Shown here piece after piece: positions 42,631 to 53,625 of a stretch of DNA of 64,000 nt. Both the position numbers and the translations under genes were made by a program. Positions within the stretch are counted from its first letter, which is position 1; the number at the start of each line of letters is the position of its first letter. The notes below the pieces were generated by a model, which had not been told where the DNA came from, did not search any database, and worked only from the letters and a program-made list of their open reading frames with translations. The stretch comes from CAVQBL01 sp963710715 (GTDB lineage Bacteria > Pseudomonadota > Gammaproteobacteria > DSM-16500): NCBI GenBank assembly GCA_963710715.1, contig CAVQBL010000014.1:186001-250000 (forward strand), given 5' to 3'.

Positions 42631-44346
42631 ATGATCAGCAGACCTATAAACATTGAAACGGAAGCTAAAAATAATGGAATTGACCTCGAAAAGGTAAAAG
42701 CTTGCTTTGCGAAGCAAGCTAACTTTATCTCATGCTCATCAATGCTGAAAGCTTATCACGATGGAATAAAGCGTTTAGACAAAAGCAGAACCAGATATCA
42801 AGGTGATGCAGAAAAGTTACTTGCTCATGTGGGCTTAAAACCAGAATGCCCTTTAGAAAAAGACTTTTTAAAAAAAGCTTTGGCCAAATTATCTGAAAAA
42901 ATTCAAAAAATTGAAGCCATCGAAGCGCTCAATATAATCGAAATTACAAAAGCAAGCTTGGGGTTGCCAAATGTTAGCTCAGCATACTTGATAAATGAAT
43001 ATCATTTGTTAAGTAGGCTTAATAAAAAACCGAATAAAAAAAATGTACACATTATAAAGAAACTAGCAAATAATAGAAAAAATAAAGCAGATCGTCCTAT
43101 TAATTCGTCTACAATACTTACTGACTTACGAGAACATAACCTAAAATTTACAGACGTAAAAGATGCGCTAAATAAATTACCTGAAATAATTAATAAAGTT
43201 TCGATCATTGAATCAGCTAATGAACAAGCGCTATTTTCTCAGTTTGAATCAGCCCTTGACTCTGCGCGCAAAAAAGATAAAGTTCTTAATTTTATCCTTA
43301 CTTACCTCCTTCCCTCTTTTAACTTTGCAAATCAAGCTCGAGTTGCAACTGTATTTAGCGTATTTACAGCTGAACTAAGTCATCATGTAAAACCAATCTT
43401 ACCGACATGGTTCTCTACGTTAGGAATTGCATATGTTTTTCGCTGGGCTGGTGTTTCATACATTTTACGTAATTACCGTGACATATTATCTCCACCACAG
43501 TGTACTAAGTTTGAAACTTATAAGACAAATGATTCTTTCTGGGCTGTAGCAAACACCAGTAGTTCTGCACTTGGATTTGCAAAAATGGCACTCGTTGGAA
43601 CAGCTAAATTTATAGTTGGAACTATATCTTCAGCAATTTTTCTTGCAGGCATGACTTTTGATATGTTTCATCAAGCATATAGAACATATCGTGATATAAA
43701 AGAACACAAAAAAATGGTAAATGACATTGATTCAGCAATAAAAAGTAATAAACATGATAATAACACTAAAAATGAATTACAAAAGTGTCAATACAACCTT
43801 AAAAAGAAAATCTTTAGCCTTGATGAAAAGATGTGGCGCGATCTTGCTATAGCATCCGTCGGACTTGTTGCACTTGGAATTATACTCTTTGTTCCAGGAG
43901 TAAAAGAGGCTACAGCTATTGCTTTAGGTGTTATATTTGCTGTTCCTATCGTATACGCATGTGTTAAAGGCATTGCAGCATGTGTTAAAGGCGCCGCAAA
44001 AGGAATTTTATCCTTCTGTCATCGGGTTACTGAAAAGTTAAAACCAGCAGCACCAGTAATAGAAAATGCTGCGCCCCAAGTTGGCAGTAATTATCATATA
44101 GATCATAAAATGGCTGAAAATTTGATTACGATTGAACAGAAAGATCTACCGCCGAAAAGAAAGAAAGGAAAATTTCCAGCTAATAAAACATCTACCTTGG
44201 GGAGCAATAATATGTTTCTTCCTAAAGAACAAAAATCTGATGCCAAAGTTAATATTATCAAGGAAACAAAGATTAAGCTGGACCATTACGGTGCCTCTCA
44301 AGGCTTAGGTTCACCATCACCTGCTATGGCAATGGCGAAGAAATAA
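42631..44346 (+). CDS. Orphan membrane protein with long helical N-terminus (effector-like)
   Basis: I do not recognise this 571-residue protein. GGAGAGAG upstream favours the ATG at 42631 over 42616. The first ~220 residues are charged and helical, likely coiled coil. Hydrophobic segments follow at about 245-285, 310-345 and 400-470 (the last as a long pair: GLVALGIILFVPGVKEATAI ... ALGVIFAVPIVYACVKGIAA). A basic, Pro-rich tail closes it (DLPPKRKKGKF). There is no signal peptide. The 3' end overlaps that of serS by 23 bp (convergent). The architecture resembles membrane-inserted type IV effectors, but this is inference. Confidence 0.78.
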   Translation: MISRPINIETEAKNNGIDLEKVKACFAKQANFISCSSMLKAYHDGIKRLDKSRTRYQGDAEKLLAHVGLKPECPLEKDFLKKALAKLSEKIQKIEAIEALNIIEITKASLGLPNVSSAYLINEYHLLSRLNKKPNKKNVHIIKKLANNRKNKADRPINSSTILTDLREHNLKFTDVKDALNKLPEIINKVSIIESANEQALFSQFESALDSARKKDKVLNFILTYLLPSFNFANQARVATVFSVFTAELSHHVKPILPTWFSTLGIAYVFRWAGVSYILRNYRDILSPPQCTKFETYKTNDSFWAVANTSSSALGFAKMALVGTAKFIVGTISSAIFLAGMTFDMFHQAYRTYRDIKEHKKMVNDIDSAIKSNKHDNNTKNELQKCQYNLKKKIFSLDEKMWRDLAIASVGLVALGIILFVPGVKEATAIALGVIFAVPIVYACVKGIAACVKGAAKGILSFCHRVTEKLKPAAPVIENAAPQVGSNYHIDHKMAENLITIEQKDLPPKRKKGKFPANKTSTLGSNNMFLPKEQKSDAKVNIIKETKIKLDHYGASQGLGSPSPAMAMAKK

Positions 44347-45611
44347 TTTGCACACCATCCATATATGGCTGCAATACTTTTGGAATATGAATTCTCCCCT
44401 GCTCATCTTGGAAATTTTCCAAAACAGCAACCAAGGTACGGCCAACCGCTAAAGCAGATCCATTTAATGTATGCACCAATTCGGGTTTACCTGTTTTAGG
44501 ATCACGGAAACGCGCTTTCATACGACGTGCTTGAAAACTTTCCGTATTACTGCAAGAAGAAATTTCACGATAGCGATGTTGTCCTGGTAACCAAACTTCT
44601 AAATCATAGGTTTTTGCTGCTGAAAAACCAATATCTGCTGTGCACAGTGCCACAACACGATAAGGTAATTCTAATAGTTGTAAAACTGTTTCAGCATGAT
44701 GCGTTAATTCTTCCAGTGCTTCATAGGATTTTTCAGGATGCACAATTTGTACTAATTCTACTTTTTCAAATTGATGCTGACGCGAATCATGCCGCGCGTA
44801 TCTTTGCCATACGAACCTGCTTCACTGCGAAAACAAGGCGATAACAAGTATATTTAAGTGGTAATTGTTCTGCTTCTAAAATTTCATCGCGCACAGTGTT
44901 CGTCACGGGCACTTCAGAAGTCGGAATTAAATAAAATCCTTGCTCACCTGTAATTGCAAATAGATCTTCTTTCAATTTTGGCAATTGCCCGGTACCAAAT
45001 AATGAGTCTGCATTAACAATATAGGGCACAGAAATTTCTTGATAACCATGTTCGTTAGTATGTAAATCCAACATAAATTGCATCAACGCACGTTGCAAAC
45101 GTGCAAGCTGATCCGTGCAACACCACAAAACGTGCGCCAGATAATTTAGCTGCTGTATTCAAAATCCATGCCTAATTTTGCGCCTAAATCAACATGATCT
45201 TTAGGGATAAAATTAAATTTTGTTAGGTTCACCCCACACTACGCACAACTTGATTATCTTCTTCACTTTTCCTTCAGGCACAGATAGCATGCGGAATATT
45301 AGGAATACGCGCCAAGAATGTCATTTAATTCTGCTTGCACATGATTAAATTGTTCTTCTGTGGATTTAAGTGTATCACCTAAATCTTTTACTTTTTGCAA
45401 TGATGCATTCGACATTTTCGCCTTTTGCTTTGGCAATGACCGACTGCTTTAGAACGAACGTTACGTTCATTTTGTAATTCTTGCATTTTGACTTGCAAAT
45501 TTTTGCGTTGTTCTTCGAGTGCATTCAATTGTGCAACATCAGAGTGAAGCCGCGTTTTTTAAGTTGACGGCGACGTTTGAATGTCGTGCGTATGAGTTTA
45601 GGGTCTAGCAT
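44324..45611 (-). pseudogene. serS: Seryl-tRNA synthetase, several frameshifts as sequenced
   Basis: The ATG at 45611 (GGAG upstream) opens MLDPKLIRTTFK..KRGF, the SerS N-terminus. The coiled-coil arm is broken by several indels. An intact piece (45128-44787) carries QEISVPYIVNADSLFGTGQL, ITGEQGFYLIPTSEVPVTN and the start of motif 2. The next intact piece (44743-44324) holds SAAKTYDLEVWLPGQHRYRE, ISSCSNTESFQARRM and motif 3 (LNGSALAVGRTL). Between them two more indels break [20 protein letters not shown]. Residues around each break are conserved, so the gene was recently intact; as SerS is indispensable, read error or a second copy must be considered. Confidence 0.85.
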
Positions 45612-45620
45612 TAAATCTCC

Positions 45621-45713
45621 GCTGTCATTGCAAATCTCGCGCTTGCGAGGTGAAGCATGAAAACATTGCTATCTGATGGATCGCACGGCCAAGGCTTGCG
45701 GCTCGCGATGACG
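45621..45713. repeat. Palindromic repeat upstream of serS
   Basis: GTCATTGCAAATCTCGCGC...GGCTCGCGATGACGC, a diverged copy. It adjoins TGCAAATTTCGATTTATGCAACA (about 45719-45741), which resembles an insertion-sequence end and the TGTTGCATAATCAAC sequence at 59634. Confidence 0.65.
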
Positions 45714-45743
45714 CTTAATGCAAATTTCGATTTATGCAACAGA

Positions 45744-46627
45744 CTATGCTTTTACAGATTGCAAAACTTGCGCTGCAGTTTTACCAATTTCTGCTGGTGA
45801 ACGTACAGTATGCACACCTGCTGCTTCGAGAACCGCAAATTTTTCTGCTGCTGTGCCTTTGCCACCTGCAATAATCGCACCCGCATGACCCATGCGTTTA
45901 CCCGGAGGTGCTGTCACACCTGCAATATAAGAAACAACTGGTTTAGTCACATGTTTTTTAATATATTCCGCTGCTTCTTCTTCTGCGGTACCACCAATTT
46001 CACCACCATGATAATAATTTCTGTTTGTGGATCTTTTTCAAATAATGCTAAGACATCGATAAAGTTTGTACCTGGAATAGGATCACCACCAATACCAACA
46101 CAAGTGCTTTGCCCTAATCCCAAATCCGTTGTTTGTTTAACTGCTTCATAAGTCAGTGTGCCAGAACGTGACACAATACCCACTTTACCTGGCTAATGAA
46201 TATGGCCTGGCATAATACCAATTTTACATTCACCCGGTGTAATAACGCCTGGGCAATTGGGCCCGATTAAACGTACATGCGGATGGCTGTCTAGATAGGC
46301 TTTAACTTCTAGCATATCTAACACTGGAATACCTTCCGTGATACAAACAATTAATTTAATTCCTGCATCCACTGCTTCGAAAATGGAATCTTTGCAAAAT
46401 GGCGCGGGGACATAAATAACAGATGCATCTGCTTTGGTTGCTTCATATGCTTCTTTAACCGTATTAAAAACCGGTAAACCTAAATGTGTTTGACCGCCTT
46501 TTTCAGGCGTCACACCACCTACCATTTTAGTACCATAAGCAATCGCTTGCTCGGAATGAAATGTTCCTTGTTTGCCAGTAAAACCTTGGCAAATCACTTT
46601 GGTGTTTTTATTAATTAAAATACTCAT
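45744..46627 (-). pseudogene. sucD: Succinyl-CoA synthetase alpha subunit, amber stop and one frameshift
   Basis: GGGAG precedes the ATG at 46627. The N-terminal CoA-binding part (MSILINKNTKVICQGFTGKQ, GVTPEKGG, IGPNCPGVITPGECKIGIMP) is intact up to GHIH. A TAG then replaces the usual Lys codon before PGKVGIVSRSGTLTYEAV, in the same frame. Further on a missing base near 46006 shifts MVGEIGGTAEEEA, and the C-terminus (TKPVVSYIAGVTAPPGKRMG with GHAGAIIAGG and the catalytic-His region) resumes in another frame to 45744. The family length (~290) is fully represented. Confidence 0.88.
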
Positions 46628-46629
46628 TG

Positions 46630-47789
46630 TTATACTCCCTGCTGCTTGCAACAACTTTTTTAGCAGCATCGGTAAAACTTTTTGCAGCAATAATATTTAA
46701 GACCACTTTCACTTAATTTTTTGCACCCAATTCAGCATTATTTCCTTCAAGACGCACGACAACAGGAAGCGCGTACCCACTTCCGCAACAGCACCAATGA
46801 TACCATCCGCAATTAAATCGCAACGCACAATACCACCAAAAATATTAACTAAAATGGCTTTGACATTTTTATCAGATAAAATAATTTTAAATGCTTCGGT
46901 AACACGTTCTTTCGTCGCACCACCACCCACATCTAAAAAGTTAGCAGGATTACCGCCATGTAATTTAATTAAATCCATAGTTGCCATCGCAAGACCTGCG
47001 CCATTGACCATACAACCAATATCGCCATCGAGCGCAATATAATTTAATTCCCAATCACGCGCACGATTTTCACGTTCATCTTCTTGAGAAGCATCACGCA
47101 TGCCGCGTAATTCTGGCTGACGATAAAGCGCATTATCATCAATATTAATTTTACCATCTAAGCACAATAAATTACCTTGTTTGGTAATCACTAAAGGATT
47201 AATTTCTAATAAACTTAAATCTTTTTCTTCAAACATTTTGCCAAGACCTAATAAAATCTTAGTAAATTGTTTAATTTGATCGCCTTTTAAACCTAATGCA
47301 AAACTAATTGTCGTGCTTGAAAAGGTTGAACCCACCAGAGGATCGACTACTGTTGTCAGAATTTTTTCGGGTGTTTCATGCGCAACTTTTTCAATTTCAA
47401 CACCACCTTCTGTTGATGCCATAAAAACAATACGTTGTTTGGAACGATCAATCACTGCGCCTAAATAAAGTTCTTTTTCAATATCGCAAGGTTCTTCAAT
47501 CAAAACTTGATTAACCGGTTGGCCATCTGCATTAGTTTGATACGTACTAAACGTTTACCGAGTAAATCTTTGGCAACTTCTGCTAATCTTCTTTGGTTGA
47601 AACGAGTTTAACTCCACCCGCTTTACCACGTCCACCCGCATGAACTTGGGCTTTGACCACCCAGCGTTTAGTGTGAAGTTTATCTGCAATTGTCAATGCT
47701 TCTTCAACATTCCAGGCCACTTCCCCTTGAGGAACAGGCAACCCATATTGTGCCAATAATTGTTTGGCTTGATATTCATGTAAATTCAT
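46630..47789 (-). pseudogene. sucC: Succinyl-CoA synthetase beta subunit, several frameshifts
   Basis: AGGAG precedes MNLHEYQAKQLLAQYGLPVP. The ATP-grasp start VVKAQVHAGGRGKAGGVKL is intact, then indels near 47583 and 47545 break DLAEVAKDLLGKRL. From 47503 the frame holds IEEPCDIEKELYLGAVIDRS, LLEINPLVITKQGNLLCLDG and GGGATKERVTEAFKI to IFGGIVRCDLIADGI. Near 46760-46700 more indels break the expected VVVRLEGNNAELGAKKL tail. The 3' end is placed near 46630, just before sucD, and is uncertain. It is co-directional with sucA, sucB and sucD. Confidence 0.85.
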
Positions 47790-47854
47790 TATTGCTCCTA
47801 GTTTTAATATACGTCATTGCAGAGCGTATTGCACGGCAAATGCGCCCTGATTCA

Positions 47855-49081
47855 TCAATTCGAATAGCAATAACGTGCTGGATCTTCTAAAATTCCTTAA
47901 TTGCAACTAAAAACGTGACAGAATCCTTACCATCAATAATGCGATGATCATAAGACATCGCAACATACATCATAGGACGAATCACAATCTGACCATTTTC
48001 AGCCACCGGACGTTCATCAATCTTATGCATTCCCAAAATTGCGCTTTGTGGTGAATTTAAAATGGGTGTGGAGAGCAGAGAACCAAACACACCGCCATTG
48101 GTAATAGTAAATGTTCCACCTTGCATTTCTTCTAGTGTTAATTTGCCTGCTTTTGCTTTGCTAGCATATTCAGCAATTTTAGTTTCAATTTCCGCCATAC
48201 TCATTTGATCAGCATCACGTAATACAGGAACAACTAAACCACGATCTGTGGAAACAGCAACACCAATATCAAAATAACCATGATAAACAATATCATTACC
48301 ATCAATGGATGCATTCACGATGGGAAAACGTTTTAATGCTTCAACAGCGGCTCTCACAAAAAATGACATGAATCCAAGACGCGTGTTATGATTTTTTCAA
48401 ATTTTTCTTTGTAGCGACTACGCAACTCAATCACATTTTGCAAATTAATTTCATTAAAAGTGGTTAACATTGCAGTTGTTTGTGTCACTTCCAACAAACG
48501 TTCAGCAATGCGTGCACGAATACGTGTCATTGGCACGCGTTTTTCTGGACGTCCAGATGTGGTTGTCATATCTGGTTTTACTGCGGTTGCTCTATCGATA
48601 ATTTCCATCACATTTTCTTAGGTATACGACCGTCTTTACCTGTACCTTTGACCGCCGAAAGATCAACATCATGTTCTGCAGCAACACGGCGAACAGAAGG
48701 TGATGTAGAGGATGAAGTAGCTGATGCAACTGCTTGTTGTGTAGTTGCTGCAGCTCGACTTGGTGCGGGCACAGCTGCAGCTTTAGCAGGTGCAGCGGTT
48801 GCTGTTGCAGCATTTGCAGGTGTTGCAGTTTTACCAGCAGCCGCTCCTGCTTCTACCACTGCAATCACTTGGTTTGCTTGTACAACTTCTCCTGTTGGTT
48901 TGCGAATTTCCTTTAAAATGCCATCCACTGGAGAGGGAACTTCAAGCATGACTTTATCTGTTTCCAAATCGACAAGATTTTCATCGCGAGAAACGCGATC
49001 ACCTACTTTTTTATGCCATGTTGAAACCGTTGCATCAGAAATCGATTCTGGCAACATGGGAACTTTTACTTCAATTGTCAT
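47855..49081 (-). pseudogene. sucB: 2-oxoglutarate dehydrogenase E2 (dihydrolipoyl succinyltransferase), frameshifted
   Basis: AAGGAAA lies before the ATG at 49081. The lipoyl domain (lysine in LVDLETDKVMLEVPSP) is followed by an Ala/Pro-rich linker and the E3/E1-binding domain (PSVRRVAAEHDVDLSAVKGT). The frame breaks at about 48608, again at about 48360 and near the end (47885). The catalytic domain parts (RPEKRVPMTRIRARIAERLL; SYDHRIIDGKDSV with the His and Asp) are intact within their frames. It is the second gene after sucA. The C-terminus is placed at about 47855. Confidence 0.86.
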
Positions 49082-49132
49082 ATTGAGTTTCCTTATTTCT
49101 ACTCGTCATCAACCATGTTGATGGGCGTGTTG

Positions 49133-49234
49133 CTTGTCATTGCGAAGCGCTTTTTGCGACGAAGCAATCCAGACGGCACAGAAACGTTCCCTGGATTGCT
49201 TCGCCATGTAAAAAGCACATGGCTCGCAATGACG
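49133..49234. repeat. Palindromic repeat between sucA and sucB
   Basis: CTTGTCATTGCGAAGCGC...GGCTCGCAATGACGG with the inner GCAATCCAG/CTGGATTGC pair. It interrupts what is otherwise a continuous suc operon. Confidence 0.82.
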
Positions 49235-49240
49235 GCATAT

Positions 49241-52055
49241 TTATATTAATGCCTCTTTCACCAACTTCTCTTGTTCTTTCACATGCACAGAAACATAACC
49301 CACCGCAGGAGAAGCTGACGCTGCTCTACCTGCGTAACGTAAGGTTTGTCCTTTCTCTAAAATTCTAATAAATGATGTTGCGTACTATACCATGCTCCTT
49401 GATTTTGCGGTTCTTCTTGGCACCAAATAATATCTTTAACCTGTTTATAAGGTTTCATTGCTTCTTTGAAAGCTTCTTTAGGGAATGGATAAAGTTGTTC
49501 AATACGTAGGATAGCAACATTATTTAATTTTTTCTCGCGCCGCTTTTCTAACAAATCGAAATAAACTTTACCACAACAGAATACAACTCGATTCACTTTC
49601 TTAGGGTCAATTGCATCAATTTCTGGAATAACCAGTTGGAATTCACCTTGTGATAAATCATTTAAAGTAGACACCGCTAAAGGATGGCGTAATAAACTTT
49701 TCGGCGACATAACGATGAGCGGTTTGCGATAGGGTCTAACCATTTGTCTGCGCAGCAAATGAAAAATTTGTGCAGGTGTAGTTGGGACACAGACTTGCAT
49801 ATTTTGTTGCGCACATAATTGTAAATAACGCTCTAAACGTGCAGAAGAATGTTCTGGCCCTTGGCCTTCATAACCATGTGGTAGCAATAAAATTAATCCA
49901 CACAATCTACCCCATTTTTGTTCACCTGAACTAATAAATTGATCAATCACGACTTGTGCACCATTTGCAAAGTCACCAAATTGCGCTTCCCAAATAACTA
50001 AATTATTAGGATCTGCTACTGCAGTAACCATATTCAAATGCTAATACTGCTTCTTCTGAGAGTAATGAATCAACAATATTAATTTGCACTTGATTAGGAT
50101 AAAGATGACTTAAAGGAATATAAGTTTCATCCGTATTTTGATCATGTAACACAGCATGACGATGCGCAAATGTACCGCGCGCTGCATCTTGACCACAAAG
50201 ACGAATCGGATAACCTTCATCCAATAAGGTGGCATACGCTAAAGTTTCAGCATAACCCCAATTGAATGGCAACTCACCGATCTGTCATTTTTTGTCGTGC
50301 TTCTAGCATTTTTTTAACTTGTGGTTGTAACACAAAATCATCGGGTAATTTTTCAAGCTGTGTTGCAAGCTCGTTAATTTTTTAAGGGGAACAGCTGTTT
50401 TTGCTTTTGCTGTCCACTCTTTACCGATAAAGGGCTCCCAAGTTGCAGCATATTCGTATACAGAACTATCTTTAACAACATCAACAACACTCTTTCCTTT
50501 ATCAAGAGCATTGCGATAATTTTCAGCGAGCTGTTGTTCTTTCTTATCGTCAATAATACCTTCTTTTACTAATTTATTTGCATAGATGACAGCAGCTGGT
50601 GCCAACGTTTTAATGACTTTATACATAACGGGTTGCGTTGCGGATGGTTCATCCGCTTCATTATGACCATGACGTCGATAACAAACCATATCAATCACAA
50701 TATCTTTTTTAAATGTATTGCGATAATCCACAGCAAGCTCTGCTGCGAAAACAATAGCTTCAGGATCATTTGCATTCACATGCAGAATAGGTGGTTGCAC
50801 CATTTTAGCAACATCAGTGCAATAAACACCGGAACGCGCATCTTGCGGATTACTAATTGTAAAACCGACTTGATTGTTAATCACGATATGAATAGAGCCA
50901 CCTACACCAAACCAGCGCGCTTGAGACATGTTAAATGTTTCCATCACGACACCTTGTCCTGAAAATGCTGCATCGCCATGAATTTGAATTGGCATGACAA
51001 ACTTACGTTCCATATCTTTGCGTCTACGTTGTCTAGCGCGCACAGAACCTTGCACCACAGGTGAAACAATTTCTAAATGAGAAGGATTAAATGCCAAAGC
51101 AAGATGAATAGCACCATGTTTGGTTTTGACATCTGTCGAATAGCCCATGTGATATTTCACATCGCCTGAACTGGATTCATCAATTCCTTTGCCTTCAAAT
51201 CCTGCAAAAACTGCGGCGGGTTCTTTGCCAAGAATATTCACTAATACATTCAAGCGCCCGCGGTGTGCCATACCCAGAACAATATCTTTGATACCATTCG
51301 CAGCACCACGATCAATAATAGTATCCAGCATGGGAATTAAACTATCGCCACCTTCTAAGGAAAAACGTTTTTGGCCTACATATTTAAAGCCAAGATATTT
51401 TTCTAAACCATCTGCAACAACTAAACGATCTAAAATGCGTAATTTTTCTTGTGCGCTTGGATTAAAATCCGCCCATGATTGTTCCATGCGTTTTTGGATC
51501 CACTCGACTTCTTTGAGCTGCATAATATGCATGTATTCAATGCCAATGGTTCCGCAATACACTTTTTGCAGTGCTTGATGAATTTCACGTAATGTCGCAG
51601 ACGATTTTTTTAAGACCTGCAAATGTATCAACGTCAAAAACGGTTTCCATATCCGTTGCAGAAAAACCATAATAAGAAAGGTCCAAAGTTGGATTGTGTA
51701 TCCCATGATACAACCCAAGTGGATCAATATTTGCTTGTAAATGCCCAAAGCTACGATACGCCGTAATTAAATCAACCACTTTTTCTTGTTTGTATTCGTG
51801 ATGGCCAGTGCTGGGTTGAGCTAATATTCTTTTAGTAGAAGTTTGTTTTGCAAGTTGCGAAAAATAATCACGAATGTCTGCGTGAGAGACATCTTTATTA
51901 GATGCTGCTAATTGATTAAAATAATTTTGCCATTCAGGTGTAACATCGTCTGGCTTTTTGAGGTAAGTCTCGTAAAGCTCTTCAAGATAAGCATCATTTC
52001 CACCCGAAAGATAAGAATCTTTCCATAAGTCTTTCATTGAGCGTTGTTGCTTCAT
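49241..52055 (-). pseudogene. sucA: 2-oxoglutarate dehydrogenase E1, several frameshifts
   Basis: It decarboxylates 2-oxoglutarate with thiamine diphosphate. The N-terminus (MKDLWKDSYLSGGNDAYLEE) is in one frame to about 51590, the long central part (51600-50390) in another: GMAHRGRLNVLVNILGK, FNPSHLEIVSPVVQGSVRA, HGDAAFSGQGVV, YRRHGHNEADEP, covering the ThDP site. Then follow MPFNWGYAETLAYATLLDEG (50272), MVTAVADPNNLVIWEAQFGD (50037) and a C-terminal piece QTLRYAGRAASASPAVGY to 49243. At least four frame changes are needed. The ATG at 52055 overlaps the sdhB stop (TGATG), with AAGGGG upstream; GTG at 52058 is an alternative. Confidence 0.88.
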
Positions 52056-52756
52056 CACACAGCCCCTTGCAGCATTTGATCTTTAATACCTGTAATTGCT
52101 TTCGTTGGGTTTAACCCTTTTGGGCAAACATCAACACAGTTCATGATGCCGCGGCAACGAAACACACTAAATGGATCTGCTAAATCTGCTAAACGTGTGT
52201 TTTTTTCAGTATCTCGAGTATCAGAAATAAATCGATATGCCTGTAATAAACCCGCTGGGCCAACAAATTTATCCGGATTCCACCAATAAGATGGACATGC
52301 TGTAGAACAGCAAGCACATAGAATGCATTCATAAAGACCATCGAGTTTAGCACGCTCTTCTGGGGTTTGTAATCGCTCGATAGCAGGGAGAGGATTATTG
52401 TTTTGTAAATAAGGTTTTACTTTTTCATATTGCTCATAAAATTGCGTCATATCGATAACCAGATCACGGATCACAGGCATTCCGGGTAATGGCCGGATAA
52501 CAACAGGTGATTTCAAAGAAGTAAGATCCGTTGTGCAAGCCAATCTATTTTTGCCATTAATATTCATGCCATCGGATCCGCAAACTCCCTCGCGACAAGA
52601 ACGACGAAAAGTCAAAGTTTCATCCTGAGTATTTTTTATTACTAACAAAACATCCAATACCATGCTGCAATTTTGAGCCTTCACATCGATATCAAAATCT
52701 TGCATGTAAGGTGCTTTGTCCACTTCTGGGTTGTAACGGTAAATAGAAAAACGCAT
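52055..52756 (-). CDS. sdhB: Succinate dehydrogenase iron-sulfur subunit
   Basis: SdhB passes electrons from the flavoprotein to quinone through three Fe-S clusters; the Cys motifs are CREGVCGSDGMNINGKNRLAC (2Fe-2S), CILCACCSTACPSYW (4Fe-4S) and CRGIMNCVDVCPKG (3Fe-4S). The length of 233 is normal. AGAGGTG precedes the ATG. Its stop overlaps the sucA start. Its usual upstream neighbour sdhA is absent; a palindromic repeat occupies the 125 bp between it and sdhD. Confidence 0.95.
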   Translation of the reverse strand: MRFSIYRYNPEVDKAPYMQDFDIDVKAQNCSMVLDVLLVIKNTQDETLTFRRSCREGVCGSDGMNINGKNRLACTTDLTSLKSPVVIRPLPGMPVIRDLVIDMTQFYEQYEKVKPYLQNNNPLPAIERLQTPEERAKLDGLYECILCACCSTACPSYWWNPDKFVGPAGLLQAYRFISDTRDTEKNTRLADLADPFSVFRCRGIMNCVDVCPKGLNPTKAITGIKDQMLQGAV

Positions 52757-52770
52757 ATTTCACCTCTTTG

Positions 52771-52873
52771 CATCATTGCGAACCCGCGCTCTTTGCGGGT
52801 GAAGCAATCCAGGTAACATTGCAACGTCTTCCTGGATCGCCACAGCCAAGCGCTTCGCGGCCTCGCGATGACG
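52771..52873. repeat. Palindromic repeat at the position of the missing sdhA
   Basis: CATCATTGCGAACCCGCG...GCGGCCTCGCGATGACGG. It fills most of the gap between sdhD and sdhB. Similar copies elsewhere would permit recombination or assembly collapse. Confidence 0.85.
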
Positions 52874-52881
52874 GTAAATAA

Positions 52882-53220
52882 TTATATACTCCATAAAATT
52901 TGTAGTGTCCAAAAGAAACAAACAACAAGACTTAAAAAAATCAGCGCTTGTAAAATCCAATTCAATGCAACGGGTTTTACATAATCTGTCAACACTGTCC
53001 ATATTCCCACCCAAGCATGAAATAATAGCGATAATACAAATAAAATCGTTGCTAGCTTCATCCAAGTATTGGCAAATAAAGCCCGCCAATCGCTAAAACC
53101 TAACTGCGGATGGATAAGAAAATAAAGAATAATCCCAATTGAATAAATAGCCATGACAACAGCACTAATACGCTGCACTAGCCAATCTCTAAGACCCGTT
53201 TGAAAGACAGATTTCACCAT
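52882..53220 (-). CDS. sdhD: Succinate dehydrogenase membrane anchor subunit
   Basis: 112 residues with three membrane helices. The haem/quinone segment LFHAWVGIWTVLTDYVKP is typical of SdhD. The ATG at 53220 is taken; the TTG at 53226 is a less likely start. It overlaps the end of sdhC by 7 nt, so the two are coupled. It anchors the catalytic SdhAB subunits in the inner membrane. Confidence 0.88.
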   Translation of the reverse strand: MVKSVFQTGLRDWLVQRISAVVMAIYSIGIILYFLIHPQLGFSDWRALFANTWMKLATILFVLSLLFHAWVGIWTVLTDYVKPVALNWILQALIFLSLVVCFFWTLQILWSI

Positions 53221-53588
53221 AGCCAAATGCCTGCTAATGCAATTAATATTAAGGTAATAACAATAGTTAGAGTGGCTGTTAATCTACCACTTTTAAGTTC
53301 TTCTCCACACCCTGCATCCATAAATAAATGACGAATACCCGCAACAAGGTGATAAAGGAATGCAGCTAGAAAACACCAGAGAAAGAACTTTATCCATGGC
53401 GATGACATCGTTAGCTGGAGATCATGAAAGCTTTGTTCTGAAGAAAGTGACAAGCTCAGTCCCCACAATAATACGGGAATAACTAAGAATAAAATAACGC
53501 CCGAGATACGATGTAATATAGAAACAACAGCTGGAATCGGCTGCCGAATAGTAAGCAAATTAAGGTTCTTAGGTCTTTGGTTTTTCAC
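53214..53588 (-). CDS. sdhC: Succinate dehydrogenase cytochrome b556 subunit
   Basis: 124 residues with three helices. RPKNLNLLTIRQPIPAVVSI and LHRISGVILF at the start are the SdhC signature (Ser/Arg of the quinone site), and YHLVAGIRHLFMD supplies the haem histidine. The start is GTG at 53588 with GAGAG upstream. It is the first gene of the sdh-suc block, read from a promoter that overlaps the gltA promoter. Confidence 0.9.
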   Translation of the reverse strand: MKNQRPKNLNLLTIRQPIPAVVSILHRISGVILFLVIPVLLWGLSLSLSSEQSFHDLQLTMSSPWIKFFLWCFLAAFLYHLVAGIRHLFMDAGCGEELKSGRLTATLTIVITLILIALAGIWLW

Positions 53589-53625
53589 GGGTTTAGCATT
53601 CTCTCTGTAGTTAAAAAACCGATTG

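Noticed and set aside
48480..49121. A 213-codon + strand ORF rich in Cys/Ser/Ala
   Set aside because: It is antisense to the conserved sucB lipoyl and linker region; its composition is the complement of Ala/Pro codons.
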